DNA from: Polynucleobacter sp. AP-Melu-500A-A1
GTDB lineage: Bacteria; Pseudomonadota; Gammaproteobacteria; Burkholderiales; Burkholderiaceae
Length of the DNA: 64,000 nt
Reading direction: 5' to 3'
Assembly (NCBI RefSeq): GCF_018882125.1
Contig: NZ_JACVOZ010000001.1
Span: 434,001-498,000, forward strand
Below are positions 48,642 through 58,251 of this stretch, in pieces (position 1 is the first letter of the stretch; every line of letters begins with the position of its first letter). The translations under genes were made by a program, and so were the position numbers. The notes below the pieces were generated by a model. It saw only the letters and a list, made by a program, of their open reading frames with translations. It did no database searches and had not been told where the DNA came from.

Positions 48642-49919
48642 ATGAGTTCAGCAATTTCACAAATGATGCAAGACATTGGTCAGCGAGCACGCAGTGCATC
48701 GCGTGTGATGGCGCGCGCATCTGCTGAACAAAAGAATCAGGCTTTATTGCATATTGCTAAACTAGTTCGTCAGAAGAGTAGTGAGATTCAGAAAGTGAAC
48801 TTAGTCGATGTAGAGCGCGCCAAGACTAGTGGCCAAGATGCTGCTTTTATTGATCGCCTAGCGATGACGCCAAAGACTATTGAGAGTATGGCCTTGGGTT
48901 TAGAGCAAATTGTGACGCTCGAGGACCCGATTGGAAAAATTTCTGCAATCAAAAAACAAGCTTCTGGTATTGAGTTAGCTCAGATGCGTGTGCCACTTGG
49001 TGTTATAGGGATCATTTATGAATCTCGCCCCAATGTCACGATTGATGCAGCAGCGCTTTGCCTTAAATCTGGTAATACGGTCATTTTGCGAGGCGGCTCG
49101 GAAGCCATTGAGTCTAATACTTTATTGGCTCAAATCATTCAGGAGGGACTTGCAGCAGCAGGATTACCTAAAGATGCTGTGCAGGTAGTGACAACGACCG
49201 ATCGTGCTGCAGTAGGCGAGATGATCACCATGACGCAGTACATTGATGTGATCGTACCTCGGGGTGGCAAGAGTTTAATTGCCCGTTTAATGTCTGATGC
49301 ACGTGTACCAATGATTAAGCATCTAGATGGTATTTGTCATACCTATATTGATGCTGATGCTGATGTGGCTATGGCCATCAAGGTTTGCGACAACGCAAAG
49401 ACACAACGTTATGCGCCATGTAATGCGATGGAAACGCTCTTAGTCAATCAAGCGATTGCAGATCAGGTATTACCTGCGCTTTGTAAAATCTATCAAGATA
49501 AGGGTGTTGAGCTTCGCGTTGATGGAGCCACTCGAAAAACTTTAGAGACTGCTGGCTTTAAGGGCTTGGTTGATGCTCAAGAAGAAGACTGGCATACAGA
49601 ATATCTTGCGCCGATTTTATCCATAAAGACTGTTGCAGATATTGATGAGGCAATGAATCATATAGAACACTATGGCAGCAAACATACCGATGCCATCATT
49701 ACGAACAATAAAGTGACTGCAGATCGATTTTTGCGTGAAGTCGATAGCGCTAGCGTCATGGTCAATGCCAGTACCCGCTTTGCCGATGGATTTGAATATG
49801 GGCTTGGTGCTGAGATCGGAATTTCGAATGACAAGCTCCACGCGCGTGGCCCTGTTGGGCTTGATGGCTTGACCTCACTTAAATATATCGTCATGGGCCA
49901 TGGCGAGATACGTAGTTGA
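48642..49919 (+). CDS. proA: Gamma-glutamyl phosphate reductase
   Basis: 425 residues, aldehyde-dehydrogenase fold. [17 protein letters not shown] (cofactor), [14 protein letters not shown], the catalytic cysteine in [12 protein letters not shown], and HTDAIITNN and [15 protein letters not shown] near the end. It makes glutamate semialdehyde, the second step of proline synthesis after ProB (at 6443). It is unlinked to proB, as usual in this lineage. hemJ-like follows after 9 bases. Confidence 0.96.
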   Translation: MSSAISQMMQDIGQRARSASRVMARASAEQKNQALLHIAKLVRQKSSEIQKVNLVDVERAKTSGQDAAFIDRLAMTPKTIESMALGLEQIVTLEDPIGKISAIKKQASGIELAQMRVPLGVIGIIYESRPNVTIDAAALCLKSGNTVILRGGSEAIESNTLLAQIIQEGLAAAGLPKDAVQVVTTTDRAAVGEMITMTQYIDVIVPRGGKSLIARLMSDARVPMIKHLDGICHTYIDADADVAMAIKVCDNAKTQRYAPCNAMETLLVNQAIADQVLPALCKIYQDKGVELRVDGATRKTLETAGFKGLVDAQEEDWHTEYLAPILSIKTVADIDEAMNHIEHYGSKHTDAIITNNKVTADRFLREVDSASVMVNASTRFADGFEYGLGAEIGISNDKLHARGPVGLDGLTSLKYIVMGHGEIRS

Positions 49920-49928
49920 GGAGGTCTA

Positions 49929-50354
49929 ATGGGTAATGCTTATCTTTGGGTAAAAACCTTTCATATTGTCTTGATTACTTCTTGGTTTGCTGGCTTGTTT
50001 TATTTGCCTAGAATTTTTGTAAATCTTGCTGAAGAGAAAAATACGCAAGCATATGCTCGTTTACTGGGTATGGCTGATCGTCTCTATCGGTTTATGACCA
50101 TCTTGGCTGTGCCAGCAGTGCTACTAGGTTTGATGCTATGGCTTTACTTTGGTATTGGTGCCGGTGATATCTGGATGCATGCAAAATTATTTTTTGTGCT
50201 GCTCTTGATTGGTTACCATCATGTCTGTTTAAGTTTCCTTAAAAAATTCCGTGCAGGTCTAAATACAAAATCTGGCGTTTGGTATCGCTGGTTCAATGAA
50301 ATCCCTGTACTGTTGTTAGTAGTGATTGTGGCTTTAGTTATTTTCAAGCCCTAA
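49929..50354 (+). CDS. CopD/HemJ-family membrane protein, probable protoporphyrinogen oxidase
   Basis: 141 residues with about four transmembrane helices. Key features of HemJ are present: an N-terminal WVKTFHIVLITSWFAGLFYLPR with the haem-ligand-like histidine, and a middle helix with MHAKLFFVLLLIGYHH. HemJ oxidises protoporphyrinogen IX in many proteobacteria lacking HemG or HemY. hemL lies 2 kb downstream. A GAGGAGG ribosome site precedes the ATG. Family strong; enzyme role inferred. Confidence 0.8.
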   Translation: MGNAYLWVKTFHIVLITSWFAGLFYLPRIFVNLAEEKNTQAYARLLGMADRLYRFMTILAVPAVLLGLMLWLYFGIGAGDIWMHAKLFFVLLLIGYHHVCLSFLKKFRAGLNTKSGVWYRWFNEIPVLLLVVIVALVIFKP

Positions 50355-50397
50355 TACCGCATTTCTAAATTTCCCCCTTTCGAAGATTGCTAGACCT

Positions 50398-51852
50398 ATG
50401 AGATTTTTTGTTGTTTGCCCTGGTGGTCTAGAAGTGCCGCTGGCACAAGAGTTGGTAGAAATTGCAAACCGTCCTGATTGCAAATCATTAGGCATTTGGG
50501 TTGTTGATCCAATCCCAACAAGTCCTTCAGGTGGTATTGGCTTAGCCGCTCCTGTATCAGGGGCAATGGCACTAAATCTTCACTCCAGAATCGCTAGCCG
50601 TGTTTTATTGCAAATGGCGCAAGCATCATATAGGCAAGAGGAAGATCTGTACAAATTAGCTAGTGGCTTGGCTTGGGAAGATTGGTTCAACTCAAAACAA
50701 ACTTTACGCGTTGATGTCACTGCGCATCGCTCGCCATTAAAGAGCTTGAATTTTGCTACCCTCAAAATCAAAGATGCCATCGTGGATCGTTTGCGTGATG
50801 TCACTGGCGATCGACCTAGTATCGACACAGCATTTCCAGATGTACGTGTACAGGCGCATTTAACAGCAAACCAAGTCACCATTTATTTGGATACCTCTGG
50901 CGAAGCTTTATTCAAACGTGGATGGCGTGACGAAAAAGGTGATGCTCCTTTAAAAGAAAATTTAGCTGCTGGTATTTTGTCTATTACAGCTTGGAAGCCA
51001 GGACAAACCTTATTTGATCCGATGTGCGGAAGTGGTACTTTTTTAATTGAAGCAGCACAAATAGCCTTATCTATTCCGCCAGGCGCCATTCGGGCAGGAA
51101 TGTATGGAGATGATGCGAAACCAAGTCGTTTGGCCTATCGTCCACTAGTCACTTCAGCCCACGGCTTTGGCTTTCAGAGGCTGAAACCTTTTATTGAGGC
51201 TATCGAGCAAAAGCGTTGGTTGGATTTGAAGGAAGCATCTTTGGCGCAGATGCTAGCCAAGCGTAAGCAATTCCCAACGGTAGATTCCTTAGCAATTAGC
51301 GGCGGTGATATTAATGAGAAGTTGGTATCGATGTTTCGGGGCAATTGGCAAAGAGCGCAATTACCTGATCAACCCATGGTCAGACAAGTCGACGCTTTAG
51401 CAGCTAAGCCACCTGCAAACCCTAAGGATGGAGTGATGTTATTAAATCCCCCATACGGAGAGCGCTTAGTTATCAAGGGTGGGCGTGGTCAAGACCGTAT
51501 TCAAGCTGATCCTCATGATGATGAAGAGCCAGAAAATCGGTTTGAGCTCAATTTAGAAACGGGTCGGCAAAGCGCTAAGCGTTCGAGTCGTGAGTCATTA
51601 AAGCGCCTACAGGCTCAAGAGGAGCAAGATCCAAAGTTTGTAGAATTCTTAAGACAGTTTGGTCAGCATTTGAAAGATATCTTTGGCGGATGGAATGTGT
51701 TTGTCTTAACTGCAGATATGGCTTTACCAGGACAGTTACGCATTAAGGAATCTAAGCGCACACCTTTATTTAACGGCCCGCTAGAATGTCGACTTTTTAA
51801 GTTTGAGATGCATGCTAAGCGCCCTGAAGTCAATAATGCTGATATGGAATAA
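50398..51852 (+). CDS. THUMP-domain class I SAM-dependent RNA methyltransferase (RlmL/YpsC-like)
   Basis: 484 residues. An N-terminal ferredoxin-like/THUMP region (1-170), then the methyltransferase domain with LFDPMCGSGTFLIEA (SAM loop, 205-219) and the N6/N2-base motif NPPYGER (350-356). This resembles the first half of RlmL, which makes m2G2445 in 23S rRNA. An extra acidic, low-complexity stretch (about 365-400, with DPHDDEEPENRFELN and a Ser/Arg-rich part) interrupts the domain after the motif. The target base is inferred from the family. Rubredoxin follows. Confidence 0.88.
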   Translation: MRFFVVCPGGLEVPLAQELVEIANRPDCKSLGIWVVDPIPTSPSGGIGLAAPVSGAMALNLHSRIASRVLLQMAQASYRQEEDLYKLASGLAWEDWFNSKQTLRVDVTAHRSPLKSLNFATLKIKDAIVDRLRDVTGDRPSIDTAFPDVRVQAHLTANQVTIYLDTSGEALFKRGWRDEKGDAPLKENLAAGILSITAWKPGQTLFDPMCGSGTFLIEAAQIALSIPPGAIRAGMYGDDAKPSRLAYRPLVTSAHGFGFQRLKPFIEAIEQKRWLDLKEASLAQMLAKRKQFPTVDSLAISGGDINEKLVSMFRGNWQRAQLPDQPMVRQVDALAAKPPANPKDGVMLLNPPYGERLVIKGGRGQDRIQADPHDDEEPENRFELNLETGRQSAKRSSRESLKRLQAQEEQDPKFVEFLRQFGQHLKDIFGGWNVFVLTADMALPGQLRIKESKRTPLFNGPLECRLFKFEMHAKRPEVNNADME

Positions 51853-51901
51853 GTGATTTAAAATCAGATTAGCAATACAAGATTAAGCGGAGAAGTGATT
51901 T

Positions 51902-52072
51902 ATGGAATTCAAAACCTATATGTGTCTTATCTGTGGCTGGGTTTATGACGAAGCTGCAGGATTACCTGATGAAGGTATTGCGCCAGGAACACTTTGGGCA
52001 GATGTGCCGATGAATTGGGCCTGTCCAGAATGTGGGGCGCGCAAAGAAGATTTTGAAATGATGGCGATTTAA
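51902..52072 (+). CDS. Rubredoxin
   Basis: 56 residues from an ATG with GGAG upstream. The two iron-binding cysteine pairs are Cys8/Cys11 (MCLICGWVYDEAAG) and Cys41/Cys44 (WACPECGARKEDF). WADVPMNW is the typical hydrophobic middle. It is a small one-iron electron carrier in the cytoplasm; its redox partner is not nearby. It lies directly before hemL, the common betaproteobacterial position. Certain as a family. Confidence 0.95.
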   Translation: MEFKTYMCLICGWVYDEAAGLPDEGIAPGTLWADVPMNWACPECGARKEDFEMMAI

Positions 52073-52096
52073 TTAGTCAATAATTAGGAAATAATT

Positions 52097-53398
52097 GTGG
52101 CAAAAGTAGATCAAAACGAGATTTTGTTTGAGCGTGCACAAAAGACAATACCGGGGGGTGTGAATTCTCCTGTGCGGGCATTTCGTCAGGTGGGTGGCAC
52201 ACCCCGTTTTGTTACTAAAGCCAAAGGCCCTTATTTTTGGGATGCAGAAAATAAGCGCTACATCGATTTAATTATGTCTTGGGGTCCCATGATTGTTGGT
52301 CATGCTAATCCTGAGGTGGTTGAGGCTGTAAAGCAAGCCGCGGAGACGAGCTTTAGTTACGGCGCGCCTACCGAGGGTGAGATCGAGTTAGCAGAACGTA
52401 TTTGCGCTTTGATGCCAAGCGTTGAACAGGTGCGTATGGTTTCAAGCGGCACTGAAGCAACGATGAGCGCTTTGCGTTTAGCGCGTGGTTATACCAATCG
52501 AGACTTGATTATTAAGTTCGAAGGTTGCTATCACGGTCATGCTGATAGTCTGTTGGTAAAGGCTGGCTCTGGGCTCTTAACCTTTGCCGACTCTACTCAG
52601 AATGCGCCTTCTTCTGGCGGCGTCCCTCAGGACTTGGTTAAACACACCCTCGTACTTCCTTATAACGATGTAGCCGCAATCGAGGAAGTATTTAAGACGC
52701 AGGGTGATCAAGTGGCGGCAGTCATTATTGAGCCGATCGCAGGCAATATGAATTTGATTCAACCCTCAAAAGAATTTTTATCAGCAGTTCGCAGTCTTAC
52801 TGAAAAGCATGGCAGTGTACTGATCTACGATGAAGTGATGACTGGTTTTAGGGTTGCTTTAGGTGGGGCTCAGTCTCTCCAAGGCGTAGTGCCCGACTTA
52901 ACTTGCTTAGGCAAAGTGATGGGCGGCGGTATGCCCATGGCTGCCTTTGGGGGTAAAAAAGCAATCATGTCTAAGCTTGCTCCTTTAGGCAATGTTTACC
53001 AGGCAGGAACGCTCTCAGGCAATCCCGTGGCAGTTGCAGCAGGGCTTAAAACTTTAGAGATTATTTCTAGAGAAGGCTTTTACGAGTGCCTGACTGGGCA
53101 GACTCAAAAACTGATGACGGGCTTAAAGCAAGCTGCTGACAAAGCAAAGATTTCGTTTTCAGTTGATAGCGTTGGCGGCATGTTTGGGTTTTATTTTGCC
53201 GATGTCATTCCAAATTCATTCGAAGCGGTTACAAAAACCAATATTGAATCATTCAAGAAATTCTTTCATCTCATGTTAGATGAGGGTGTTTATTTAGCGC
53301 CTTCTGCTTACGAAGCCGGTTTTACTTCTATTGCACATGATGATGAGGTGTTAGCTGCCATTATTGCTGCCGCTGAGAAATCATTTCCGAAGCTCTAA
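52097..53398 (+). CDS. hemL: Glutamate-1-semialdehyde 2,1-aminomutase
   Basis: 433 residues, PLP aminotransferase class [13 protein letters not shown] at the start, the [16 protein letters not shown] phosphate-binding region, YDEVMTGFR, and the PLP lysine Lys273 in [12 protein letters not shown]. It turns glutamate semialdehyde into 5-aminolevulinate, the precursor of haem. The start is a GTG with AGGA upstream. Convergent with apaH, with a 12-base gap. Confidence 0.96.
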   Translation: MAKVDQNEILFERAQKTIPGGVNSPVRAFRQVGGTPRFVTKAKGPYFWDAENKRYIDLIMSWGPMIVGHANPEVVEAVKQAAETSFSYGAPTEGEIELAERICALMPSVEQVRMVSSGTEATMSALRLARGYTNRDLIIKFEGCYHGHADSLLVKAGSGLLTFADSTQNAPSSGGVPQDLVKHTLVLPYNDVAAIEEVFKTQGDQVAAVIIEPIAGNMNLIQPSKEFLSAVRSLTEKHGSVLIYDEVMTGFRVALGGAQSLQGVVPDLTCLGKVMGGGMPMAAFGGKKAIMSKLAPLGNVYQAGTLSGNPVAVAAGLKTLEIISREGFYECLTGQTQKLMTGLKQAADKAKISFSVDSVGGMFGFYFADVIPNSFEAVTKTNIESFKKFFHLMLDEGVYLAPSAYEAGFTSIAHDDEVLAAIIAAAEKSFPKL

Positions 53399-53410
53399 AC
53401 TTAAGATAGA

Positions 53411-54250
53411 TTACATTCTGAGCGGATGGTCATAGCCAGCCACTTGAATCACCTCTGATTTTTTAGAGTCTTTTCCGGATTCGGCTACTTCAATCGCCGT
53501 GAGTTTTCCACCCCAGACACAACCCGTGTCTAAGCCAATGACATTTTGTTTGCGCATCAGACCTAGAGTAGACCAGTGACCAAAGTAAATGAGAGTGTCT
53601 TGGGTTTTACGTTTGGGCACGCCAAACCAAGGAATATAGCCCGCAGGACCTTGTTCTAAGCCTTCTTTACTCTCAAACTCCATTTGTCCGCCAGGGGTAC
53701 AAAACCGCATCCGAGTAAGCGCATTCGTGATGACGCGCAGCTTCTCATAACCTTTTAGTGAAGAGCTCCATTTATTAGGCGTGTTGCCATACATATTGGC
53801 TAAAAAATCTTTATACGTTTTTTTACGCAAAGCTTTTTCTACTTCTTGAGCGCACTCAATCGTTTGCTGTAAGTCCCACTGAGGTAAAACTCCGGCGTGT
53901 ACTGTTAATACTCTCCCATTGCTTAGTGCCATAGGACGCTTGCGTAGCCAATCGATTAATTCATCACGATCGGGAGCGTTAAGAATGCTATCAACAGTAT
54001 CTAGTCCTTTGGTTTTTCGTAAGCCAGCATCAATTGCTAGAAGATGTAAATCATGATTGCCGAGGATGCACTCAGCACGACCTGCCTCTTGAAGCACTTT
54101 GAGTTGTCGTAAGCTCCCAAGAGAATCTGGGCCACGATTGACAAGGTCTCCCAGAAAAATCATTTTGGATTTTTGGGGAAGTTTTTTGACGAGGGCTTTT
54201 AGCGAAGGCGCACATCCTTGAATGTCGCCCACAGCATAGATCTTGCTCAT
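53411..54250 (-). CDS. apaH: Bis(5'-nucleosyl)-tetraphosphatase, symmetrical (Ap4A hydrolase)
   Basis: 279 residues, metallophosphatase fold. GDIQGC at 8-13, FLGDLVNRGPDSLGSLR and LGNHDLHLLAID are the metal motifs, with HAGVLPQWD and FGHWST further on. ApaH cleaves Ap4A into two ADP and also removes Np4 caps from RNA. phrB lies 33 bases upstream on the same strand. Confidence 0.94.
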   Translation of the reverse strand: MSKIYAVGDIQGCAPSLKALVKKLPQKSKMIFLGDLVNRGPDSLGSLRQLKVLQEAGRAECILGNHDLHLLAIDAGLRKTKGLDTVDSILNAPDRDELIDWLRKRPMALSNGRVLTVHAGVLPQWDLQQTIECAQEVEKALRKKTYKDFLANMYGNTPNKWSSSLKGYEKLRVITNALTRMRFCTPGGQMEFESKEGLEQGPAGYIPWFGVPKRKTQDTLIYFGHWSTLGLMRKQNVIGLDTGCVWGGKLTAIEVAESGKDSKKSEVIQVAGYDHPLRM

Positions 54251-54283
54251 ACCCTATCTTAAATCGGAAAGAGGGCGCTTCTT

Positions 54284-55762
54284 CTATTCCGCAGTGATTT
54301 TTTTAACCACGCTATAGCGGACTAAGGTTTTCTTGCGCGCTTCATCATGATTTACGACGGGCAGAGGATAGTCTCTACCAAGTAGAATGCCTGCTGCCTC
54401 AAGCTCAATATGCCCAGACAGCCAGGGGGCATGAATCGACTTCTTGGAGAGTTTTTCTAATTGGGGCAGGTATCGTTTGATGAATTTACCTTCAGAATCA
54501 AACTTTTCAGATTGGGTGATCGGGTTAAAGATTCGGAAGTAAGGCTGTGCATCACATCCGGATGAAGAGGCCCATTGCCAGCCGCCATTATTGGAGGAGA
54601 GTTCAAAGTCATTGAGGTGCTGGGCAAAATAAGCTTCACCCCAGCGCCAATCAATACCTAAGTCTTTTGTTAGGAAGCTTGCCACAACCATGCGCAGGCG
54701 ATTATGCATATAGCCACTTTGATTGAGTTGATGCATTGCTGCGTCAATTAATGGGTAACCTGTTTTGCCTTCGCACCAAGCGGTAAATAGTTTCTGAGCA
54801 GTAGTGCCACTTTCCCAGGTGATATTGTCATAGTCTGGTTTGAAAGAAACACCTTTGGCTAAACGCGGATGATTTGCCAAAATCATGAAATAGAAATCAC
54901 GCCAAATTAATTCACTTAACCAGATTGTGGCCCCCATACTGCCAGCGAGCATGCGTCGATGTGCTTCTCGTACTAAACCTCGAATCGATAACATACCAAA
55001 GCGCAGGTGAGTGGAGAGGTAACTCACCCCCTTAATTGCCGGAAAGTCTCTACCGATTTGGTATTGGTCGATGCGAGAGAGAAAGTCTTCCAGAAAAGCC
55101 TGACCACCCTCCGATCCCGGTGGCAAATAGGTCTCAATGCCTGTAGCCACAAATCCCATGGACTCTAGCGAAAGAAAAGGTTCATCTAACTTTTTGGGTA
55201 TTGCTGCAATTTGTCCGGGCTTCGGCGTGCAATCATAGGCTGCTAAATCTTTTTCTTGCAGCGTTTTGAGCCAATTATTTTTATACGGTGTAAAAACAGA
55301 AAATACCGTATTGGAATTCGTCAGAATTTCTTTCTTTTCAAAAATCACTTGGTCTTTAAAGCTTTCAAAGCCAATGCCTAATTTTTCAAGAGAACTTGCA
55401 ACTGCCTCATCACGTGCAATTGCAGAGGGTTCGTAATCATGGTTAGTGAAAACCGCATTGACTCCAAGCTCTTTTGCAATTTGGGGAATGCATTCAGTCG
55501 GTTTGCCAAAGCGAACGATGAGGCCTCCACCTTGACTGCGTAATTGCGCATCTATTTGCTTTAAACCTTGCCAAATGAAGTCAACGCGACGATCGTGTTT
55601 TAAACCTTTGGCATCTAATTCACCTTTTAATAAGGGTGTCAAAATTTCAGTATCAAAAATAAACGTGAGCCAAACTTGACCGGCCTCTTTCAGGGCATGG
55701 TGAAGGGCGGCATTGTCATAAAGACGAAGATCGCGGCGGAGCCATACAAGTGCTTTTTGCAT
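54284..55762 (-). CDS. phrB: Deoxyribodipyrimidine photolyase
   Basis: 492 residues. Antenna-binding N-domain (ALVWLRRDLRLYDNAALHHA), then the FAD-binding C-domain with SYLSTHLRFGMLSIR, LIWRDFYF, GYPLIDAAMHQL and the signature WRWGEAYFAQHLNDFELSSN, followed by GGWQW and SGCDAQPYFRIFNP. It repairs cyclobutane pyrimidine dimers using blue light, which suits a sunlit freshwater organism (inference). Divergent from the YdcF gene, 64 bases between starts. Confidence 0.95.
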   Translation of the reverse strand: MQKALVWLRRDLRLYDNAALHHALKEAGQVWLTFIFDTEILTPLLKGELDAKGLKHDRRVDFIWQGLKQIDAQLRSQGGGLIVRFGKPTECIPQIAKELGVNAVFTNHDYEPSAIARDEAVASSLEKLGIGFESFKDQVIFEKKEILTNSNTVFSVFTPYKNNWLKTLQEKDLAAYDCTPKPGQIAAIPKKLDEPFLSLESMGFVATGIETYLPPGSEGGQAFLEDFLSRIDQYQIGRDFPAIKGVSYLSTHLRFGMLSIRGLVREAHRRMLAGSMGATIWLSELIWRDFYFMILANHPRLAKGVSFKPDYDNITWESGTTAQKLFTAWCEGKTGYPLIDAAMHQLNQSGYMHNRLRMVVASFLTKDLGIDWRWGEAYFAQHLNDFELSSNNGGWQWASSSGCDAQPYFRIFNPITQSEKFDSEGKFIKRYLPQLEKLSKKSIHAPWLSGHIELEAAGILLGRDYPLPVVNHDEARKKTLVRYSVVKKITAE

Positions 55763-55826
55763 AGCCCCTATATTAGGGCTTATTTACTGCCCTTGCTTGC
55801 TAGAGAGGTTAAGATCGAGAGCATTC

Positions 55827-56636
55827 ATGGATACGATATTTTTTATTCTTTCGAAGGCTGTTCAATTTTGCATTGAGCCATTGAACTGGGTGCTTTTTTG
55901 GGTAGTGCTCGCCTTGCTATTTCTGCTTTTGAGAAAGATTCACCTAGCAAAACGCTTTCTCTGGATCTCTCTATTCAATCTAGCTCTAGTGGGTTATCTA
56001 CCCACCTCAGAGTTTTTATTAAGGGCCCTTGAGAATTCGGCACCTCGTATAAATCTCTCCCAAGTAGGGAACGGTGATTTAGGAGGAATGATTATTTTGG
56101 GCGGTGCGATCGAGGGTGGTGAGATTGCTACTGATCGAGGTGAGGTATCCATTTATTCCTCGGCTGAGCGCGTTACCAAAGCATTTGAACTGATTCGAAA
56201 ATATCCTGATCTACCATTGATCTTTAGTGGATATTCCGGTCGAATCAATCCGAAAGGGGTTTCAGAAGCCGATGCCTTCAAGCAATTGATTCAAGAGCAG
56301 GGTTTGGATGGGGCACAGGTATATTATGAAAATCAATCCCGTAACACTTACGAAAATGTGCTCTATTTGAAGCCGATGATGCAAGAACTCGGGGGAAAGA
56401 CGGATGCAGGATTATTAAAACCCTGGCTGGTCATTTCCTCTGCTAGTCATATGTATCGATCCTTACAGATCTTTCAAAAGCAGGGTATCGATGTTTTGGC
56501 CTTACCGGTGGATTACCAGACAGCGAATAGCCTTCAGTGGACTTCTTTTGACTTAGTGGAAGGCGCTCAAAACTGGAATAAAGCCTTGCATGAGCTGATT
56601 GGGCTTTTAGCCTATTGGATTACTGGAAAACTCTAG
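55827..56636 (+). CDS. YdcF/ElyC-family (DUF218) membrane protein
   Basis: 269 residues. Two N-terminal transmembrane helices (about 6-30 and 40-62), then a periplasmic DUF218 domain with MIILGGAIEGGEIA, LIFSGYSGRINP, YENQSRNTYENVLY (conserved NTxEN) and SSASHMYRS. The related E. coli ElyC acts in envelope lipid-carrier metabolism; SanA in envelope barrier function. No precise reaction is established. The longer in-frame start upstream has no support; ATG at 55827 chosen. Confidence 0.85.
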   Translation: MDTIFFILSKAVQFCIEPLNWVLFWVVLALLFLLLRKIHLAKRFLWISLFNLALVGYLPTSEFLLRALENSAPRINLSQVGNGDLGGMIILGGAIEGGEIATDRGEVSIYSSAERVTKAFELIRKYPDLPLIFSGYSGRINPKGVSEADAFKQLIQEQGLDGAQVYYENQSRNTYENVLYLKPMMQELGGKTDAGLLKPWLVISSASHMYRSLQIFQKQGIDVLALPVDYQTANSLQWTSFDLVEGAQNWNKALHELIGLLAYWITGKL

Positions 56637-56643
56637 ATATTCT
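56615..56643 (+). promoter_or_regulatory. Possible sigma-70 promoter for yqgE, inside the end of the YdcF gene
   Basis: TTGGAT (56615-56620), 17-base spacer, TATTCT (56638-56643). Each box has four matches to consensus. It lies only 15 bases from the yqgE ATG, so the leader would be very short. Confidence 0.35.
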
Positions 56644-56658
56644 GTAAAATAAAGGCAT

Positions 56659-57303
56659 ATGACTACGGCGAAGAAGGCCTCCAAAGTATTAGACCCAGCG
56701 TCTATGGCAGACCCTTTGATCTCATATTCAGCAGATCACTTAGCCAATCAATTCTTAATTGCAATGCCAGGGATGGTGGACTCCGATTTTGCGGGATCTG
56801 TTATCTACCTTTTTGAGCATAACCAAAGAGGTGCGATGGGCTTAGTAGTGAACAGACCAACTGAGGTCAATCTTGGAACTTTGTTTGACAAAATAGAACT
56901 CAAATTAGAAATCGCACCTTTGTTAGATCAACCGGTTTATTTTGGTGGCCCAGTGCAAGTAGAGCGCGGCTTTGTATTGCATGAACCAAACCCTTTAATT
57001 TCTTATAGCTCTTCATTAGTTATTCCTGGGGGTTTAACCATGACTACCTCTAAAGATGTGCTTGAAGCCGTTGCCAGCGGAAGTGGGCCTAGAAAATTTT
57101 TAATGACCCTAGGTTATGCAGGCTGGGGTGCGGGGCAGCTCGAAGAAGAGATCACGCTCAATGGCTGGATGAATGTTCCCCTCTCACGCGAGCAAATGAG
57201 TGAGATTCTATTTAATACGCCTTATACCCAGCGTTATCAAAAAACCATGAGTCATTTGGGTTTTGATTTATCCGATCTCTCGGGTGAGGCAGGGCATGCC
57301 TAA
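56659..57303 (+). CDS. YqgE/AlgH family protein
   Basis: 214 residues. LANQFLIAMPGMVDSDFAGSV, LFEHNQRGAMGLVVNRPTEV and GGPVQVERGFVLHE define the family (cytoplasmic alpha/beta protein of unclear biochemistry, linked in Pseudomonas to alginate gene control). The stop overlaps the ruvX start by 8 bases. yqgE-ruvX pairing is conserved across proteobacteria. The first 25 residues (TTAKKASKVLDP) are a lineage-specific leader. Confidence 0.9.
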   Translation: MTTAKKASKVLDPASMADPLISYSADHLANQFLIAMPGMVDSDFAGSVIYLFEHNQRGAMGLVVNRPTEVNLGTLFDKIELKLEIAPLLDQPVYFGGPVQVERGFVLHEPNPLISYSSSLVIPGGLTMTTSKDVLEAVASGSGPRKFLMTLGYAGWGAGQLEEEITLNGWMNVPLSREQMSEILFNTPYTQRYQKTMSHLGFDLSDLSGEAGHA

Positions 57304-57721
57304 GCCGATGACGGTGATGGCCTTCGATTACGGTACTCGCCGTGTGGGTGTGGCAGTTGGAAATTCAGTCACCGGGAATGGGCAGGCATTAAAAACCATT
57401 GCCGCTACCAGTACTGAAACTTTATTTAAGGAAATTGAAAACCTTTTAAAAGAGTGGCAGCCAGATTATTTGGTAGTTGGTAAGCCCGTTCACCCTGATG
57501 GTGCTGAGCATGCCATGACCACCAAGGCCACTCGCTTTGGCAACCAATTGCATGGCAGATTTAATCTTCCAGTAGAGTGGGTGGATGAGCGTTATACCTC
57601 TGCAGTTTTGGAGGGTGAATCAGATATGCGGGACAATCTAGATGCGCATTCTGCAGCCTTGATCTTGGAACAGTACTTTTCAGAGCTGTCTGCAAAAGCA
57701 ATGCTAAAGAGTGTGAGTTAA
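57296..57721 (+). CDS. ruvX: Putative pre-16S rRNA nuclease / Holliday junction resolvase-like RuvX (YqgF)
   Basis: 141 residues. RNase H-like fold with VMAFDYGTRRVGVAVG (first catalytic Asp), VVGKPVHPDG and VEWVDERYTSAVLEG, and the last acidic site in DNLDAHSAALILEQYF. YqgF trims the 5' end of 16S rRNA precursor in E. coli. The ATG at 57296 with GAGG upstream is preferred over a longer open frame. Overlaps yqgE; pyrR follows after 29 bases. Confidence 0.92.
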   Translation: MPKPMTVMAFDYGTRRVGVAVGNSVTGNGQALKTIAATSTETLFKEIENLLKEWQPDYLVVGKPVHPDGAEHAMTTKATRFGNQLHGRFNLPVEWVDERYTSAVLEGESDMRDNLDAHSAALILEQYFSELSAKAMLKSVS

Positions 57722-57750
57722 AGATAGATGATGAGTGGCGGAGCCCCAGA

Positions 57751-58251
57751 ATGAACGCTGAAAAGTTATACGAAAAGTTACTTGAAAATATGCGCCAAAG
57801 GCAGGCGGGCTCATTTGAGCTAGCCGGCTTAGCCATGGGCGGCGCTTGGATTGCAGAACGCTTAGCTAGAGATCTGGGCTTGCCACACTTCGGAGTGATT
57901 AATGTGGCTTTTCATCGGGATGATTATGCTGAAAAAGGCATGACTGCTCTGCGGACCGCCAGCACTATGCCGACCAATCTTCCGTTTGATGTCAACGGTG
58001 CCAATATTATTTTGATTGATGATGTGCTCTTAACGGGTAGAACAGTACGCGCTGCTTTAAATGAATTATTTGACTTTGGCCGTCCCGGACAAGTCGAGTT
58101 AATGGTACTTGCTGACCGTGGAAAACGAGAGCTTCCAGTTGCTGCTAATTTTGTAGGAGAAAAAGTTCAGGTGCCTGATCACCAAATTCTGGTTTTAGAA
58201 AAAGATGCCGCTGGTAAGTTCAGCTTTCAGCTTGAGGAGCGCGCAGAATGA
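57751..58251 (+). CDS. pyrR: PyrR-like phosphoribosyltransferase / pyrimidine operon regulator
   Basis: 166 residues, type I phosphoribosyltransferase fold. The PRPP loop is [17 protein letters not shown], with [15 protein letters not shown] and [15 protein letters not shown] typical of PyrR. In Bacillus PyrR binds pyr mRNA; in proteobacteria it may mainly act as uracil phosphoribosyltransferase or a regulator. No attenuator-like leader is visible in the 29-base gap. The stop overlaps the pyrB ATG (ATGA), indicating coupled translation. Confidence 0.9.
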   Translation: MNAEKLYEKLLENMRQRQAGSFELAGLAMGGAWIAERLARDLGLPHFGVINVAFHRDDYAEKGMTALRTASTMPTNLPFDVNGANIILIDDVLLTGRTVRAALNELFDFGRPGQVELMVLADRGKRELPVAANFVGEKVQVPDHQILVLEKDAAGKFSFQLEERAE

